Shown here: positions 7,618 to 16,355 of the stretch, in pieces | Numbering within the stretch: position 1 is the stretch's first letter | How the letters are laid out: the number at the start of each line of letters is the position of its first letter | Program-made: the position numbers and the translations under genes | Source of the DNA: Streptomyces ureilyticus | GTDB lineage: Bacteria; Actinomycetota; Actinomycetes; Streptomycetales; Streptomycetaceae | Length of the DNA: 64,000 nt | NCBI RefSeq assembly: GCF_011045025.1 | Contig: NZ_JAAKZX010000009.1 | Location: 1 to 64,000, forward strand | Direction of reading: 5' to 3' | The notes under the pieces: generated by a model | Databases searched by the model: none | Told to the model about the DNA's origin: nothing | Seen by the model: only the letters and a program-made list of their open reading frames with translations

Positions 7618-8745
7618 TCACCAGCCCAGCAGTCCGGCCAGCCGTTCCCGGTGGTGCGCCGCGCCGCCCAGCAGGACGGCGTCGGACTGGGCGCGCCGGA
7701 AGTACAGGTGCGCGTCGTGCTCCCAGGTGAAGCCCATGCCGCCGTGCAGTTGGACGCACTCGGCGGCGACGAACACGAACGCCTCGCCGCACCATGCCTG
7801 CGCCACCGCCGCCGCTTCAGCCAGCGACTCGGGCAACTCGGGCGAGTCGGCCGCGCGGACCGCGCGCACCACCGCCGACCGCGCGGCTTCGACCTGGAGC
7901 AGCATGTCGGCACAGGTGTGCTTGATCGCCTGGAAGCCGCCGATGGCCCTGCCGAACTGGGTGCGTTCGCGTACATGGGCCACCGTCATGTCCAACGCGG
8001 CCTGCGCGCCGCCGAGTTGCTCGGCGGCCAGGGCCACCAGGGCCACGTCCAGGGCGCGGCTCACGATGTCCGCCCCCTCTCCCCCGGCGGTCAGGGGCCG
8101 GGCACGGGCGCGGGAGAAGGAGACCACCGCCTGTCCGCGGCTGAGGTCCAGAGTGGGTACGCGGCGGACCGTCACCCCGGGCTCGCGCGGGTCGGCGAGG
8201 AAGAGGTCCGGGCCGTCGACACCGGCCGCGGCGACAACCAAGGCTTCGGCGTCGGCACCGTCCAGCACGAAGGGAGCGGTGCCGTCGAGGAGCGGGACGC
8301 CGCCCCGCCAGGTGACGGCCACCGGCACGGCGTCCGGCCGCCACACCCCGTCGGGCGCCGCCACCGCCAGGGCGTGCACCTTGCCCTCGGCCAGCTCCGC
8401 CAGTGCCCGCTCGGCCGTGCCGCAGCCTGCCAGGACCTGCCCGGCCAGCACGGTGGACGACAACAGGGGCACCGGCGCCAGTGTCCGGCCCAACTCCTCG
8501 CAGACCGCGGCGATCTCAGCGAGGCCGCCGATGCCTCCGGCCGCCTCAGGCAGACCGAGGGCCGCGAGGCCGACCTGCCCGCCGAGGGTGTCCCACAACT
8601 TGGCGTCAATACCCGGGGATTGCTCGGGCAGCCGGCGCACCGCGGCCGTACCACCGGCGTCGGCGCACACCGACCGTACGGTCTCGCGCAGGTCGTCCAG
8701 TTCGGCGTCCGACAGGGCCGTGCCGTCGGTCACGGTGCTCGTCAT
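7618..8745 (-). CDS. Acyl-CoA dehydrogenase, FadE28-like subunit
   Basis: This 375-aa acyl-CoA dehydrogenase-fold protein would introduce an alpha,beta double bond in an acyl-CoA, passing electrons to ETF. The C-terminal GGMGFTWEHDAHLYFRRAQ is typical of the family. The FAD-contact motif usually written MTEPxAGSD is not recognisable in its middle domain, as in the subunits of split heterotetrameric dehydrogenases. A fuller partner could be the divergent gene at 13037. The start at 8745 overlaps the PPDK-like stop by 4 bp. Confidence 0.82.
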   Translation of the reverse strand: MTSTVTDGTALSDAELDDLRETVRSVCADAGGTAAVRRLPEQSPGIDAKLWDTLGGQVGLAALGLPEAAGGIGGLAEIAAVCEELGRTLAPVPLLSSTVLAGQVLAGCGTAERALAELAEGKVHALAVAAPDGVWRPDAVPVAVTWRGGVPLLDGTAPFVLDGADAEALVVAAAGVDGPDLFLADPREPGVTVRRVPTLDLSRGQAVVSFSRARARPLTAGGEGADIVSRALDVALVALAAEQLGGAQAALDMTVAHVRERTQFGRAIGGFQAIKHTCADMLLQVEAARSAVVRAVRAADSPELPESLAEAAAVAQAWCGEAFVFVAAECVQLHGGMGFTWEHDAHLYFRRAQSDAVLLGGAAHHRERLAGLLGW

Positions 8746-11315
8746 CGTGCGCTCCCGCTCTCGTCGCGCTGCTCCCGCACGGCACTGTGGGCCGCCGCCA
8801 TCCGGGCGACCGGCACGCGGTGCGCGGAGCAGGAGACGTAGTCGAGGCCCAACTCGTCGCAGAAGGCGATGGACTCCGGGTCTCCGCCGTGCTCACCGCA
8901 CACGCCGAGCTTGATGTCGGGGCGTACGCTCCGTGCCCGCTCCACCGCCAGGGCGATCAGCGCGCCCACCCCGTGCGGGTCGAGCCGGGCGAACGGGCTG
9001 GCCGTCAGGAACCCGCGTTCCTGGTAGGAGGCGAGTACCTGGCGCTCGACGTCGTCGCGGGAGAATCCGTAGGTGAGCTGGGTGAGGTCGTTGGTGCCGA
9101 AGGAGAAGAACTCGGCGTGTTCGGCGAGTTCCCCGGCCAGCAGCGCGGCCCGCGGTGTCTCGATCATCGTGCCGAGCCGGTATGGCACCTGCACGCCGGT
9201 GCGTGCGGCGACCGCGTCGGCGGCACCGCGTACATAGGCGGCCGCGGCGGCGAGCTCCTCCGGCAGGCTGACGAGCGGGATCATCACTTCCAGCTCGGGC
9301 CGGACTCCGGTGGCGGCGACATCGGCCCAGGCCGTGAAGAGCGCCTCGGCCTGCGCCGGGTAGAGCCTCTCGTGCAGCAGGGCCAGGCGCACGCCGCGCA
9401 GCCCGAGCATCGGGTTCGCCTCGCGCAGTGCGGCGGCCCGCTGCTCCTCGGCGGCGTCCTGCGCCTCCCCGGCGGCGGGCAGGAACTCGTGCAGCGGGGC
9501 GTCCAGCAGGCGTACGGTAACCGGCCGGTCCCCCACCGCGGTCAGCAGCGCCTTGAAGTCCTCGTGCTGGGCCTGTTCCAGTGCCGACAGCGCCTCGTCG
9601 CGGGCCGCGGCGTCGGCGGCCAGGATCACCCGGCGGATCAGCGGCAGCCGGTCGCCGAGGAACTGGTGCTCCGTACGGCACAGCCCCACACCCCCCGCGC
9701 CCAGGGCGACGGCGGTGCTCACCTCCGCGGCGGTGTCGGCGTTGGCCCGCACGCCCAGCCGGCGCATGTCGTCCGCCCACTCCAGCAGGGTGGACAGTTC
9801 GGGCGGCGGTCCGGCGACACTGATGCTCAGCGTCCCCGCATAGACGGCTCCGGTACGGCCGTCCAGCGAGACGGGATCGCCTTCGCGCAGTACCCGGTCC
9901 CCGATCCGTACGGTGCCGGCGGCCCGGTCGGCGCGCAGTCCCTCGGCGCCGCACACGGCGGGCTTGCCCGCGCCCCGCGCCACCACGGCGGCGTGCGAGG
10001 CGATGCCGCCGCTGCCGGTGAGTACGGCGACGGCGGCCAGCATCCCGGGGACGTCGGCCGGAGTCGTCTCGTGGGCCACGAGCACGACCTGCGTGCCGTC
10101 CGCGGCCAGTTCGAGGGCACGTTCGCTCGACAGGACGATCGCGCCGGTCGCCGCCCCCGGGGAGGCGGGCAGTCCCTTCACCAGGAGCTGCTCGCCTCCG
10201 GTCAGCCGGAGTTGGGGGTGCAGCAGTTCCTGCACCTGCGCGGGGCTGATCCGGCGTACGGCCTCTTCCCGGTCGAGCGCTCCGTCCCCGGCCAGGTCCG
10301 CGGCGAGGCACACCGCCGCACGGAGCGGCGGGCGGCTCTGCGCCGAGGCGGCCAGCAGCGAGATCTCGCCGTCGCGCACCTCGAAGTCGACGGTGACCGG
10401 GGCGTGCAGATGACGTTCGAGGGTGAGCAGCGAGTGCTCGAGCAGCGCGGAACTCCCGCCCAGTTTCTCCAGCGGCTCGCCCGTGCGCGGGGGCGGCGCG
10501 CTGCGGCGTACGCCCCGGAAGAAGGAGCCCTGCGGCGAGAAGCGGCCGCTGTCGGGGTGCCGGCTGACCGCCGTGCCGAAGCCGGAGTGGTCCCATGGCC
10601 CGATGCGCACGGCCTGGACATGCAGTGCGATGCCCAGCTCCGCGGGGAGCCGCTGGGCTTTGCGGGATCGCCTGGCCCGGGGTGAGGCCCACCGCCCCAG
10701 CACCGCCCGAGCGGCCAGCGCGAGCTGCTCGGCCGGGTCGTCGGGGTACGGCCGCTCGGCGTGCCGGGCGACCGTCGAGAGCAGTGCGTCGACGCGGGCC
10801 CTGGGATCAGGGGCGTCGAGCGATGCGTCGTCGAGCTCCGGCGCGGGCACGTCAAGGGCGTACTCCGCGATCATCCGGACGGTGGCCGCCCATACCTCGT
10901 ACAGCACGTCGTCGCGGCCGATGACGGCACGGATGCCATCGGCGTCGGCCGGGGTGATACCGATGCAGGCGAGGTCCGGCGGCAGCCCGGCGACCTCGGT
11001 CGACGCACTCGCCGACAGACGCAGCACCAGTGGCCTGCTCCGATCGCCGATCCGCCGTCCCGACAGCTGCTCCACGAGCTCCAAGGCGGCGCGGGCGGTA
11101 CCCGGCTCGCACAGCGACGCGGCCGAGCCCGCCGGCACCGTCAGTCCGGGCACCACTGGGAGCCCGAGGGCCACCAGCCGGTCCATGGCGATGCCGTGCG
11201 TACCCAGTTCACCGGCGTCCAGCCCTCGGATCCGTCCCTGGCCGTAGGGCACCAGGGCGTGGCTGGGGGTGTACGTCTGTGCGAGTGCGCCGGAGTGGCG
11301 GTCGGTGATGCTCAA
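8742..11315 (-). CDS. PPDK-like protein with degenerate ATP-grasp half
   Basis: This 857-aa protein is collinear with pyruvate, phosphate dikinase. The phosphohistidine motif SGGIASHAAVVARG (His about 442) and the PEP/pyruvate barrel are intact: GVGLCRTEHQF, TVRLLDAPLHEF, FFSFGTNDLTQ and CGEHGGDP (Cys about 804). In the N-terminal nucleotide domain the usual GGKG, SMPGMMDT, GEYL-NAQGE and LQTRNGKR motifs are replaced (GTHG, STEVAGLPP, GSFFRGVRRS, LAASAQSR). ATP-dependent dikinase activity is therefore doubtful. The TTG start at 11315 overlaps the preceding gene's TGA and has AGGAG 6 bp upstream. It is co-translated with that gene and with the acyl-CoA dehydrogenase. Confidence 0.85.
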   Translation of the reverse strand: MSITDRHSGALAQTYTPSHALVPYGQGRIRGLDAGELGTHGIAMDRLVALGLPVVPGLTVPAGSAASLCEPGTARAALELVEQLSGRRIGDRSRPLVLRLSASASTEVAGLPPDLACIGITPADADGIRAVIGRDDVLYEVWAATVRMIAEYALDVPAPELDDASLDAPDPRARVDALLSTVARHAERPYPDDPAEQLALAARAVLGRWASPRARRSRKAQRLPAELGIALHVQAVRIGPWDHSGFGTAVSRHPDSGRFSPQGSFFRGVRRSAPPPRTGEPLEKLGGSSALLEHSLLTLERHLHAPVTVDFEVRDGEISLLAASAQSRPPLRAAVCLAADLAGDGALDREEAVRRISPAQVQELLHPQLRLTGGEQLLVKGLPASPGAATGAIVLSSERALELAADGTQVVLVAHETTPADVPGMLAAVAVLTGSGGIASHAAVVARGAGKPAVCGAEGLRADRAAGTVRIGDRVLREGDPVSLDGRTGAVYAGTLSISVAGPPPELSTLLEWADDMRRLGVRANADTAAEVSTAVALGAGGVGLCRTEHQFLGDRLPLIRRVILAADAAARDEALSALEQAQHEDFKALLTAVGDRPVTVRLLDAPLHEFLPAAGEAQDAAEEQRAAALREANPMLGLRGVRLALLHERLYPAQAEALFTAWADVAATGVRPELEVMIPLVSLPEELAAAAAYVRGAADAVAARTGVQVPYRLGTMIETPRAALLAGELAEHAEFFSFGTNDLTQLTYGFSRDDVERQVLASYQERGFLTASPFARLDPHGVGALIALAVERARSVRPDIKLGVCGEHGGDPESIAFCDELGLDYVSCSAHRVPVARMAAAHSAVREQRDESGSAR

Positions 11316-11950
11316 CCCCGGCTCCTGTTGACCAGTTCCTCTTCGAGCGCCTCGTCCTGCGCCCGGCTGATCCCCAGAACCAGCAGCAGTTCCTGGTGCA
11401 GCCGCATCCACACGGTGTGGTACGAGTCGCACAGGGGCGAGGCCAGCCACTCCACCGCGCCGTCGTCGAAGCGGTCGAGGGCTTCCTCCAGGTCCGTGAC
11501 GTACCGCCCGCTGCCCGACGGCAGCCCGTCCAGCCTGCGCAGTACGGGCTGGATGGCCTCGTGCACGTCTTCCAGTGACTCGCGCACTCCGGCGTCGTAG
11601 ACGCTGTCGCTGTGGTCGTTGACCGTGCCGTCGGGCCGGCACTGCCAGGCCGTGCACACTTCGCGGAGCGTCCTGTTGACGGGCAGGAAGGCCTCGTAGG
11701 CGGCGGTGATCCTCTGCTCCTGTTCGGAACCGGCGGAAATCCGCAGGATCCGCGCCGCGGCTGCCCTGGCGGGCTCGGTCGGCAGCACCATCGGGCCCTT
11801 CACCATGGCCAGCCCGGCGTCGACCAGGGGGCGGTGGTCCGACTCGGGCCTGCCGCGCCACATCCCACGCAGAACGAGGTCGACCACGGCTTCGGTGAGG
11901 TTCTCGTCGAGAGCGTCCATCCGGCCCACGGCAGCAGATTGCATCGCCAC
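11312..11950 (-). CDS. Unknown protein coupled to PPDK-like gene
   Basis: I do not recognise this 212-aa soluble, mainly helical protein with certainty. Residues about 10-70 (LTEAVVDLVLRGMW... PARAAAARILRI) could be a small winged-helix-like domain. The C-terminal part has conserved-looking FLPVNR, AWQCRPDG, NDHSD and SYHTVWMRLHQELLL. No signal peptide or membrane segment is visible. The GTG at 11950 has GGGGA 6 bp upstream; an ATG two codons later is the alternative. Its TGA overlaps the TTG start of the PPDK-like gene, so the two products are probably made together and may form a complex. Confidence 0.75.
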   Translation of the reverse strand: MAMQSAAVGRMDALDENLTEAVVDLVLRGMWRGRPESDHRPLVDAGLAMVKGPMVLPTEPARAAAARILRISAGSEQEQRITAAYEAFLPVNRTLREVCTAWQCRPDGTVNDHSDSVYDAGVRESLEDVHEAIQPVLRRLDGLPSGSGRYVTDLEEALDRFDDGAVEWLASPLCDSYHTVWMRLHQELLLVLGISRAQDEALEEELVNRSRG

Positions 11951-12036
11951 ACCATTTCCCCGGTGCTGTCGCCCGGTCCCTCAGTTCTGTGTTGCCCGGA
12001 GGTTACGCTCCGGCGGAGGTGTTAGTGAAGAGGTAA

Positions 12037-12864
12037 TCAAGAAACACTTTCCGGACTGCTTGGCGCGGACCGGCCACTGCCCGCCCCCATACGCACCCTG
12101 GCGGCGAGGAACGACGTCATCCGAGCCTGCGCCTCGTCACTCCCGGCCAGGCCTGCGATCAGACGCGCCTCCTCCTCGAGGTGACGGCCCAGCCCCTCCC
12201 CCGCGCCCCTGTCCCGCAGCAGGCGCTTCGCGGCACGCAGCGCCTCACCCGCTCCACCTGCCAGTTCGGCGGCGGTCCGGTACGCGGCCTCGTCCACTTC
12301 GTCGTCCTCGACGGCCCGGGAGACCAGACCGAGCCGCTCGGCCTCGTCGCCCGCGAGGACCCGGTTGGTGAGGACCAGGTCCGTCGCCAGACGGGGGCCC
12401 ACCAGGCGCGGCAGGAGCCAGGTGGCCCCGCAGTCCGGGGTGAGCCCCATCGCCGTGTACGCCAGCCGGAAGCGCGCCGACCGTGCGGCCAGGACGATGT
12501 CGCCGACCAGGGCGAGACCGATTCCGCCGCCCGCGGCGGCGCCGCGCACGGCGGTCACCACGGGCACGGGCACCTCGTACAGAGTCCGCACCGCCGCGTG
12601 TGCGGCGGTCGCCACGGCGTGCACATAGGCGCCCGTCTCCTCGCCCCGGCCGGCGAAGGCACGCAGGTCACCGCCCACACAGAAGGCGGCGCCTGCCGCC
12701 CGCAGCAGAACCGCGCCGCCCGGGTCGGCGGACGCCTCGGCGGCCGCGCCCCGCAGCGCCTCGGCCGTCGGGAGGTCCAGGGCGTTACCTCTCCCGGGAT
12801 CCTCCAGCCTCAGCTCGACGACTCCGTCGGAATGGCGGACGACACGGACCGGCTGCGTGCTCAT
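12037..12864 (-). CDS. Enoyl-CoA hydratase/isomerase family protein
   Basis: This 275-aa crotonase-fold enzyme is the first gene of the leftward operon. It shows the oxyanion-hole segments AAFCVGGDLRAF and AAAGGGIGLALVGDIVLAA, and MGLTPDCGATWLLPR as in enoyl-CoA hydratases. Such enzymes hydrate 2-enoyl-CoA in beta-oxidation or isomerise double bonds. An Asp (DCG) occupies one of the positions where Glu acts in classical hydratases. The gene is divergent from the acyl-CoA dehydrogenase at 13037 across 172 bp. Confidence 0.85.
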   Translation of the reverse strand: MSTQPVRVVRHSDGVVELRLEDPGRGNALDLPTAEALRGAAAEASADPGGAVLLRAAGAAFCVGGDLRAFAGRGEETGAYVHAVATAAHAAVRTLYEVPVPVVTAVRGAAAGGGIGLALVGDIVLAARSARFRLAYTAMGLTPDCGATWLLPRLVGPRLATDLVLTNRVLAGDEAERLGLVSRAVEDDEVDEAAYRTAAELAGGAGEALRAAKRLLRDRGAGEGLGRHLEEEARLIAGLAGSDEAQARMTSFLAARVRMGAGSGRSAPSSPESVS

Positions 12865-12903
12865 AGGGGTCTTCTTCCGTCGTCGAGGAGCGCCGGGCCG
12901 AGT

Positions 12904-12947
12904 GCTCCCCAGATCACGCGCTCCTCAGATCCAACGCTCCTCACATC
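12904..12947. repeat. Three 16-bp-spaced direct repeats between hydratase and dehydrogenase
   Basis: GCTCC(C/T)CA(G/C)ATC occurs at 12904-12915, 12920-12931 and 12936-12947, exactly 16 bp apart, in the shared upstream region of two divergent genes. Downstream lie the 8-bp palindrome CTGTACAG and TTCTAGAA. The iteron-like spacing suggests binding of a regulator along one DNA stretch; this is an inference. Confidence 0.6.
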
Positions 12948-13036
12948 GAGCGCCACCCAGCAAGATACTGAAGACGCTGTACAGTTTCTAGAACGCGACG
13001 GGCATAGGTGCCCGGAGCCCGTCGGCGGGAGAAACC

Positions 13037-14257
13037 GTGCCCATCCAGTTCGATGTCGATCCACCTGTCGCCCGACTCGCCGCGGCCACCGCGGAGTTCG
13101 TACGCGAGGTGGTGATCCCGGCCGAGCGCGAGTGCGGCGGGTCGGTGCACGACGCTCCGGAGGCCCTGCGCGAAACCCTGCAGAAAGGTGCCCGCGAGGC
13201 AGGCGTGTTCGCGCCGCATGTGCCGGCGCGGTGGGGCGGGCACGGGCTCGACCTGCGCGGACAGGCGGTGGTGTTCGAGGCCGCCGGTTACTCGCTGCTG
13301 GGCCCCCTGGCGCTGAACTGCGCCGCCCCGGACGAGGGCAACATGCATCTGCTGGAGAAGGTGGCCACGGAGGAGCAGAAGGCCCGCTTCCTGCGGCCGC
13401 TCGCCGCGGGCGACGTGCGGTCCTGCTTCGCGATGACCGAACCGGCTCCGGGCGCGGGCGCCGACCCCCGCTCCCTGCGGACCACCGCGACGCGGGTCCC
13501 CGGCGGGTGGCGCATCGACGGGCGCAAGTGGTTCATCAGCGGAGCCCATGGCGCCGGTTTCGCGATCGTCATGGCCCGCACCTCCGGCAGTCCCGGCGAC
13601 CCTGGCGGCGCCACCATGTTCCTGGTCGACGCCGGCACCCCGGGTATGCGCGTCGTCCGGGACATCGAGACCCTGGACGAGAGCATCTTCGCCGGACACA
13701 GCGAACTCGCCTTCGAGGATTGCGTGGTGGGCGAGGACCGGATCCTCGGAGCTGTGGACCGCGGATTCGAGAACGCCCAGGTCCGGCTCGGCCCCGCCCG
13801 TATGACCCACTGCATGCGCTGGCTGGGCGCCGCCCGTCGCGCGCAGGACGTCGCGCTGGAGCGGGCAGGCAGCCGGACGGCATTCGGCTCCGTACTGGGC
13901 GACCTCGGCATGGTGCAGCAGATGCTGGCTGACTCCGAGATCGACATCGAGGCGAGCCGTGCCCTGATCCTGCGTACCGCTTGGGAGTTGGACACCGGCT
14001 CCGCCGCCGCCGCGCAACTCACGTCGGTGTCCAAGACCTTCGTGGCGGAGGCCGTGAACCGGGTCGTCGACCGGGCGGTGCAGATCTGCGGAGCACTCGG
14101 CATCTCGGCCGCCGACGCCCCCTTGGCTCGTCTGCTCAGGGAGGTGCGGCCGTTCCGGATCTACGACGGCCCGTCGGAGACACACCGGTTCGCCATCGCG
14201 CGCCGCGCGGTGAAGCCCTATCGGCAACCCCGCCCGGAGGCCGCTACCGGCTCGTAA
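13037..14257 (+). CDS. Acyl-CoA dehydrogenase family protein
   Basis: This 406-aa flavoprotein has the complete FAD/substrate motif CFAMTEPAPGAGAD (about 133-146), GGWRIDGRKWFISGA, and a C-terminal RIYDGPSETHR segment near the position of the catalytic base. It resembles the ACAD10/11 or FadE-type dehydrogenases. The GTG start at 13037 gives MPIQFDVDPP. It is divergent from the operon carrying a second, motif-poor dehydrogenase, so the two could be independent enzymes or alpha/beta partners. Confidence 0.85.
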   Translation: MPIQFDVDPPVARLAAATAEFVREVVIPAERECGGSVHDAPEALRETLQKGAREAGVFAPHVPARWGGHGLDLRGQAVVFEAAGYSLLGPLALNCAAPDEGNMHLLEKVATEEQKARFLRPLAAGDVRSCFAMTEPAPGAGADPRSLRTTATRVPGGWRIDGRKWFISGAHGAGFAIVMARTSGSPGDPGGATMFLVDAGTPGMRVVRDIETLDESIFAGHSELAFEDCVVGEDRILGAVDRGFENAQVRLGPARMTHCMRWLGAARRAQDVALERAGSRTAFGSVLGDLGMVQQMLADSEIDIEASRALILRTAWELDTGSAAAAQLTSVSKTFVAEAVNRVVDRAVQICGALGISAADAPLARLLREVRPFRIYDGPSETHRFAIARRAVKPYRQPRPEAATGS

Positions 14258-14296
14258 CCGGGCCCGGCTCGTAACCGGGCCCGGCTCGTGACCGGG
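14254..14296. repeat. 17-bp tandem repeat at the stop codon of the dehydrogenase
   Basis: GTAACCGGGCCCGGCTC occurs at 14254-14270 and 14271-14287, and a partial third copy follows (GTGACCGGG). The dehydrogenase stop codon (14255-14257) is inside the first copy. Each unit contains the self-complementary CCGGGCCCGG, so the array can fold into GC-rich stems and may act as a terminator. Confidence 0.7.
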
Positions 14297-14687
14297 TCGG
14301 CCCCGGCGCCTGCCGGGACTGGGAAGCTACGGCATCATCACCAACAACCCGCTCGCGTACGGCAACTCATGGCCGGCCGCGGTGTGCGGCTGCCCACGCC
14401 CATCGTGGCCCGGGGCAAGGAGGATGCGGGCGCGTGGCGAAAAACACGTCCGGGTGCGAGGCGCGGCGAGTTTGCCGCCACACCGCTTCAGCCCGGCGCG
14501 CCGCGCGCCCCCTCCGGGTCTCGACAAACCCCTTGCGCTACAACGCTGTTGGACTGCATGGGCGAGAGCGCACAGCGTGGAGAAAGATCGAACAAGTCGG
14601 TATCCGGGTGGAGATGTCGCGCTCCATACCCGGCTCCGCCGCCGGCACAACGATCGGTGTTCACTGCGGGCGGGCACATACTCAGTC
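14258..14687. other. 430-bp intergenic region
   Basis: It contains the 17-bp repeats and then atypical sequence. At about 14325-14365 a frame reads YGIITNNPLAYGNSW, reminiscent of the TNNP segment of choloylglycine-hydrolase-like Ntn enzymes, and continues without a recognisable gene. I see no convincing complete gene here. Confidence 0.4.
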
Positions 14688-16196
14688 ATGCGCTGCTGTT
14701 TCTCCGCTCCCCTCGCGGCCCTGTCGGCCCTGCCTTCTCCCTGTGAAGTTCTACGGTCCGGTGCCCTCTTCGCCCCCACTCTGCTGCGGGCCGCTGCCGG
14801 TGCGCTGCACGGCTCCGCGCACAAAAGCCGCCGCCACCACCCGGACACCCTGGCGGCGGTCAATCTGGAACTGGTCACCCTGACCGAGGACCGCGCCATC
14901 ATCACCTGGTACACGGGGATACCCGGCACCGACGACGGCCTTGGCCATATGCTCCCCGCCGTCACGGAGGGCGAGGTCGTCTACGGCACTCACCCCTCCC
15001 GGCTGGACCGGAGTGCGGCGGAGGACCGGCCCACCGCGCACCACCAGGTGGAGCTCACGGGCCTGGAGCCGGGGCAGACGTACTACTACCAGGCCCGCTC
15101 GAGGGGCCGGGCGGCCAAACCCACACCGCTGCACCTGGTCCGCGGCAACGCCGTCGGCACCAACCTCTACGGGCTCGGCTGGAGCGGAGGCACGTACTCC
15201 TTCACCACACCGCAGCCCCCGCCGGGACGGCATCTGCTGTCGATCGCGCTCTGCAACGACCTCCACATCGGGGAGACCACATCCGGACTCATGACCGGCG
15301 TACCCCTGATGCGCGGTGTGGCGCAGGAGCCGGGGCTCGCGCCGTATCCGGAGATCATGAGCCGCGCCCTGGTGGAGGAGGCCCGGCGGCGCGGAGCGGA
15401 CCTGCTGCTGGCCGCGGGGGACATCTCGGCCGGCGGCGCGCTGCATGACCTGGCCGAGGCCAAGCGGATCCTGGACGGCTTCGGCAGCCACGGGCAGGAC
15501 TACTTCGTCGTACGCGGAAACCACGACCGGCCCCGTCGCGACGGCGACGGTGACGCCTTCCGCGACGGTTTCCTCGGCGGCGATGGGCCCGGCTACTTCG
15601 CCCGCGACCTCGGCGGGCTGCGGATCGTCGGGCTCGACACCTACGAGAAACGCGGCAACGGCGCGGACGCGGGCGGGCTCGGTGCCGAGCAACTGTCCTG
15701 GTTCCGGGCCCGGTTGAGGGAGCACAGGGAGCAGCCCACCATCGTGTTCGGCCACCATCCGCTGACCGTACGGGACTCCGTCTTCCCGGTGGCCCGCGGT
15801 CAGCGCTTGGGCCGCCGCCAGGCCCGCGCCATCCTGGAGGCGTATGCCGCAGCGCCCGGCGTCTTCCTCCACCACGCGGGCCACACCCACCGCAACAAGC
15901 GCACCGTGCTGCCCCAAACCCCGCACGTCACGCTGCAGGAGGTCAGCGCGGTCAAGGACTATCCGGGCGGCTTTTGTCTCCTCCGTATCCACTCCGGCGG
16001 CTACGCGCTCAACCACTACAAGACCAGCAGCGCGCCCTCCCGCGAATGGACCGAGCGCAGCCGGCGCGTCGCCGGCGGCCTGTGGCCGCACCACGCCCTC
16101 GGCCGCTCGGTCGCCGACCGCAACAGCGTGACCGCCCACGACCTGTCCGGCATCAGTCCTCTCCGACTCGCGGTCACAGGGCCGACCAGCCCCTGA
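14688..16196 (+). CDS. Metallophosphoesterase with N-terminal fibronectin/PAP-like domain
   Basis: This 502-aa calcineurin-like phosphoesterase has an N-terminal beta-sandwich as in purple acid phosphatases (about 55-180, LEPGQTYYYQARS). The binuclear metal motifs follow: CNDLHIG (about 190), AAGDIS (about 243), RGNHDRP (about 278), GHHP (about 354) and GHTH (about 398). It would cleave phosphoesters, probably outside the cell. The ATG at 14688 gives a hydrophobic but poorly formed signal (MRCCFSAPLAALSALPSPC). No twin-arginine motif is seen, so the true start or export signal is uncertain. Confidence 0.82.
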   Translation: MRCCFSAPLAALSALPSPCEVLRSGALFAPTLLRAAAGALHGSAHKSRRHHPDTLAAVNLELVTLTEDRAIITWYTGIPGTDDGLGHMLPAVTEGEVVYGTHPSRLDRSAAEDRPTAHHQVELTGLEPGQTYYYQARSRGRAAKPTPLHLVRGNAVGTNLYGLGWSGGTYSFTTPQPPPGRHLLSIALCNDLHIGETTSGLMTGVPLMRGVAQEPGLAPYPEIMSRALVEEARRRGADLLLAAGDISAGGALHDLAEAKRILDGFGSHGQDYFVVRGNHDRPRRDGDGDAFRDGFLGGDGPGYFARDLGGLRIVGLDTYEKRGNGADAGGLGAEQLSWFRARLREHREQPTIVFGHHPLTVRDSVFPVARGQRLGRRQARAILEAYAAAPGVFLHHAGHTHRNKRTVLPQTPHVTLQEVSAVKDYPGGFCLLRIHSGGYALNHYKTSSAPSREWTERSRRVAGGLWPHHALGRSVADRNSVTAHDLSGISPLRLAVTGPTSP

Positions 16197-16355
16197 TATC
16201 CCCTTGCCTCCCAGGTAGGCGCTCTGCTCGGCGTCGGACTCCTCGTCCGGCGCCGTTTGCGTGAGTTCTCCCGCTCGGCGAGGTCGTCCGCTGTCTCGAG
16301 CACCTTTGACGCTCGAACCCGAGGCATGCGTCGAGAGCAGTCCACTCGGGACGAA

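Noticed and set aside
11315..11861. N-terminal extension of the PPDK-like frame
   Set aside because: The extension is antisense-like, Arg-rich sequence overlapping the 212-aa gene; the TTG at 11315 with AGGAG upstream gives a normal PPDK length.
14288..14746. 152-aa open frame upstream of the metallophosphoesterase
   Set aside because: Composition is that of a random GC-rich frame, with no conserved motif and no ribosome-binding site.
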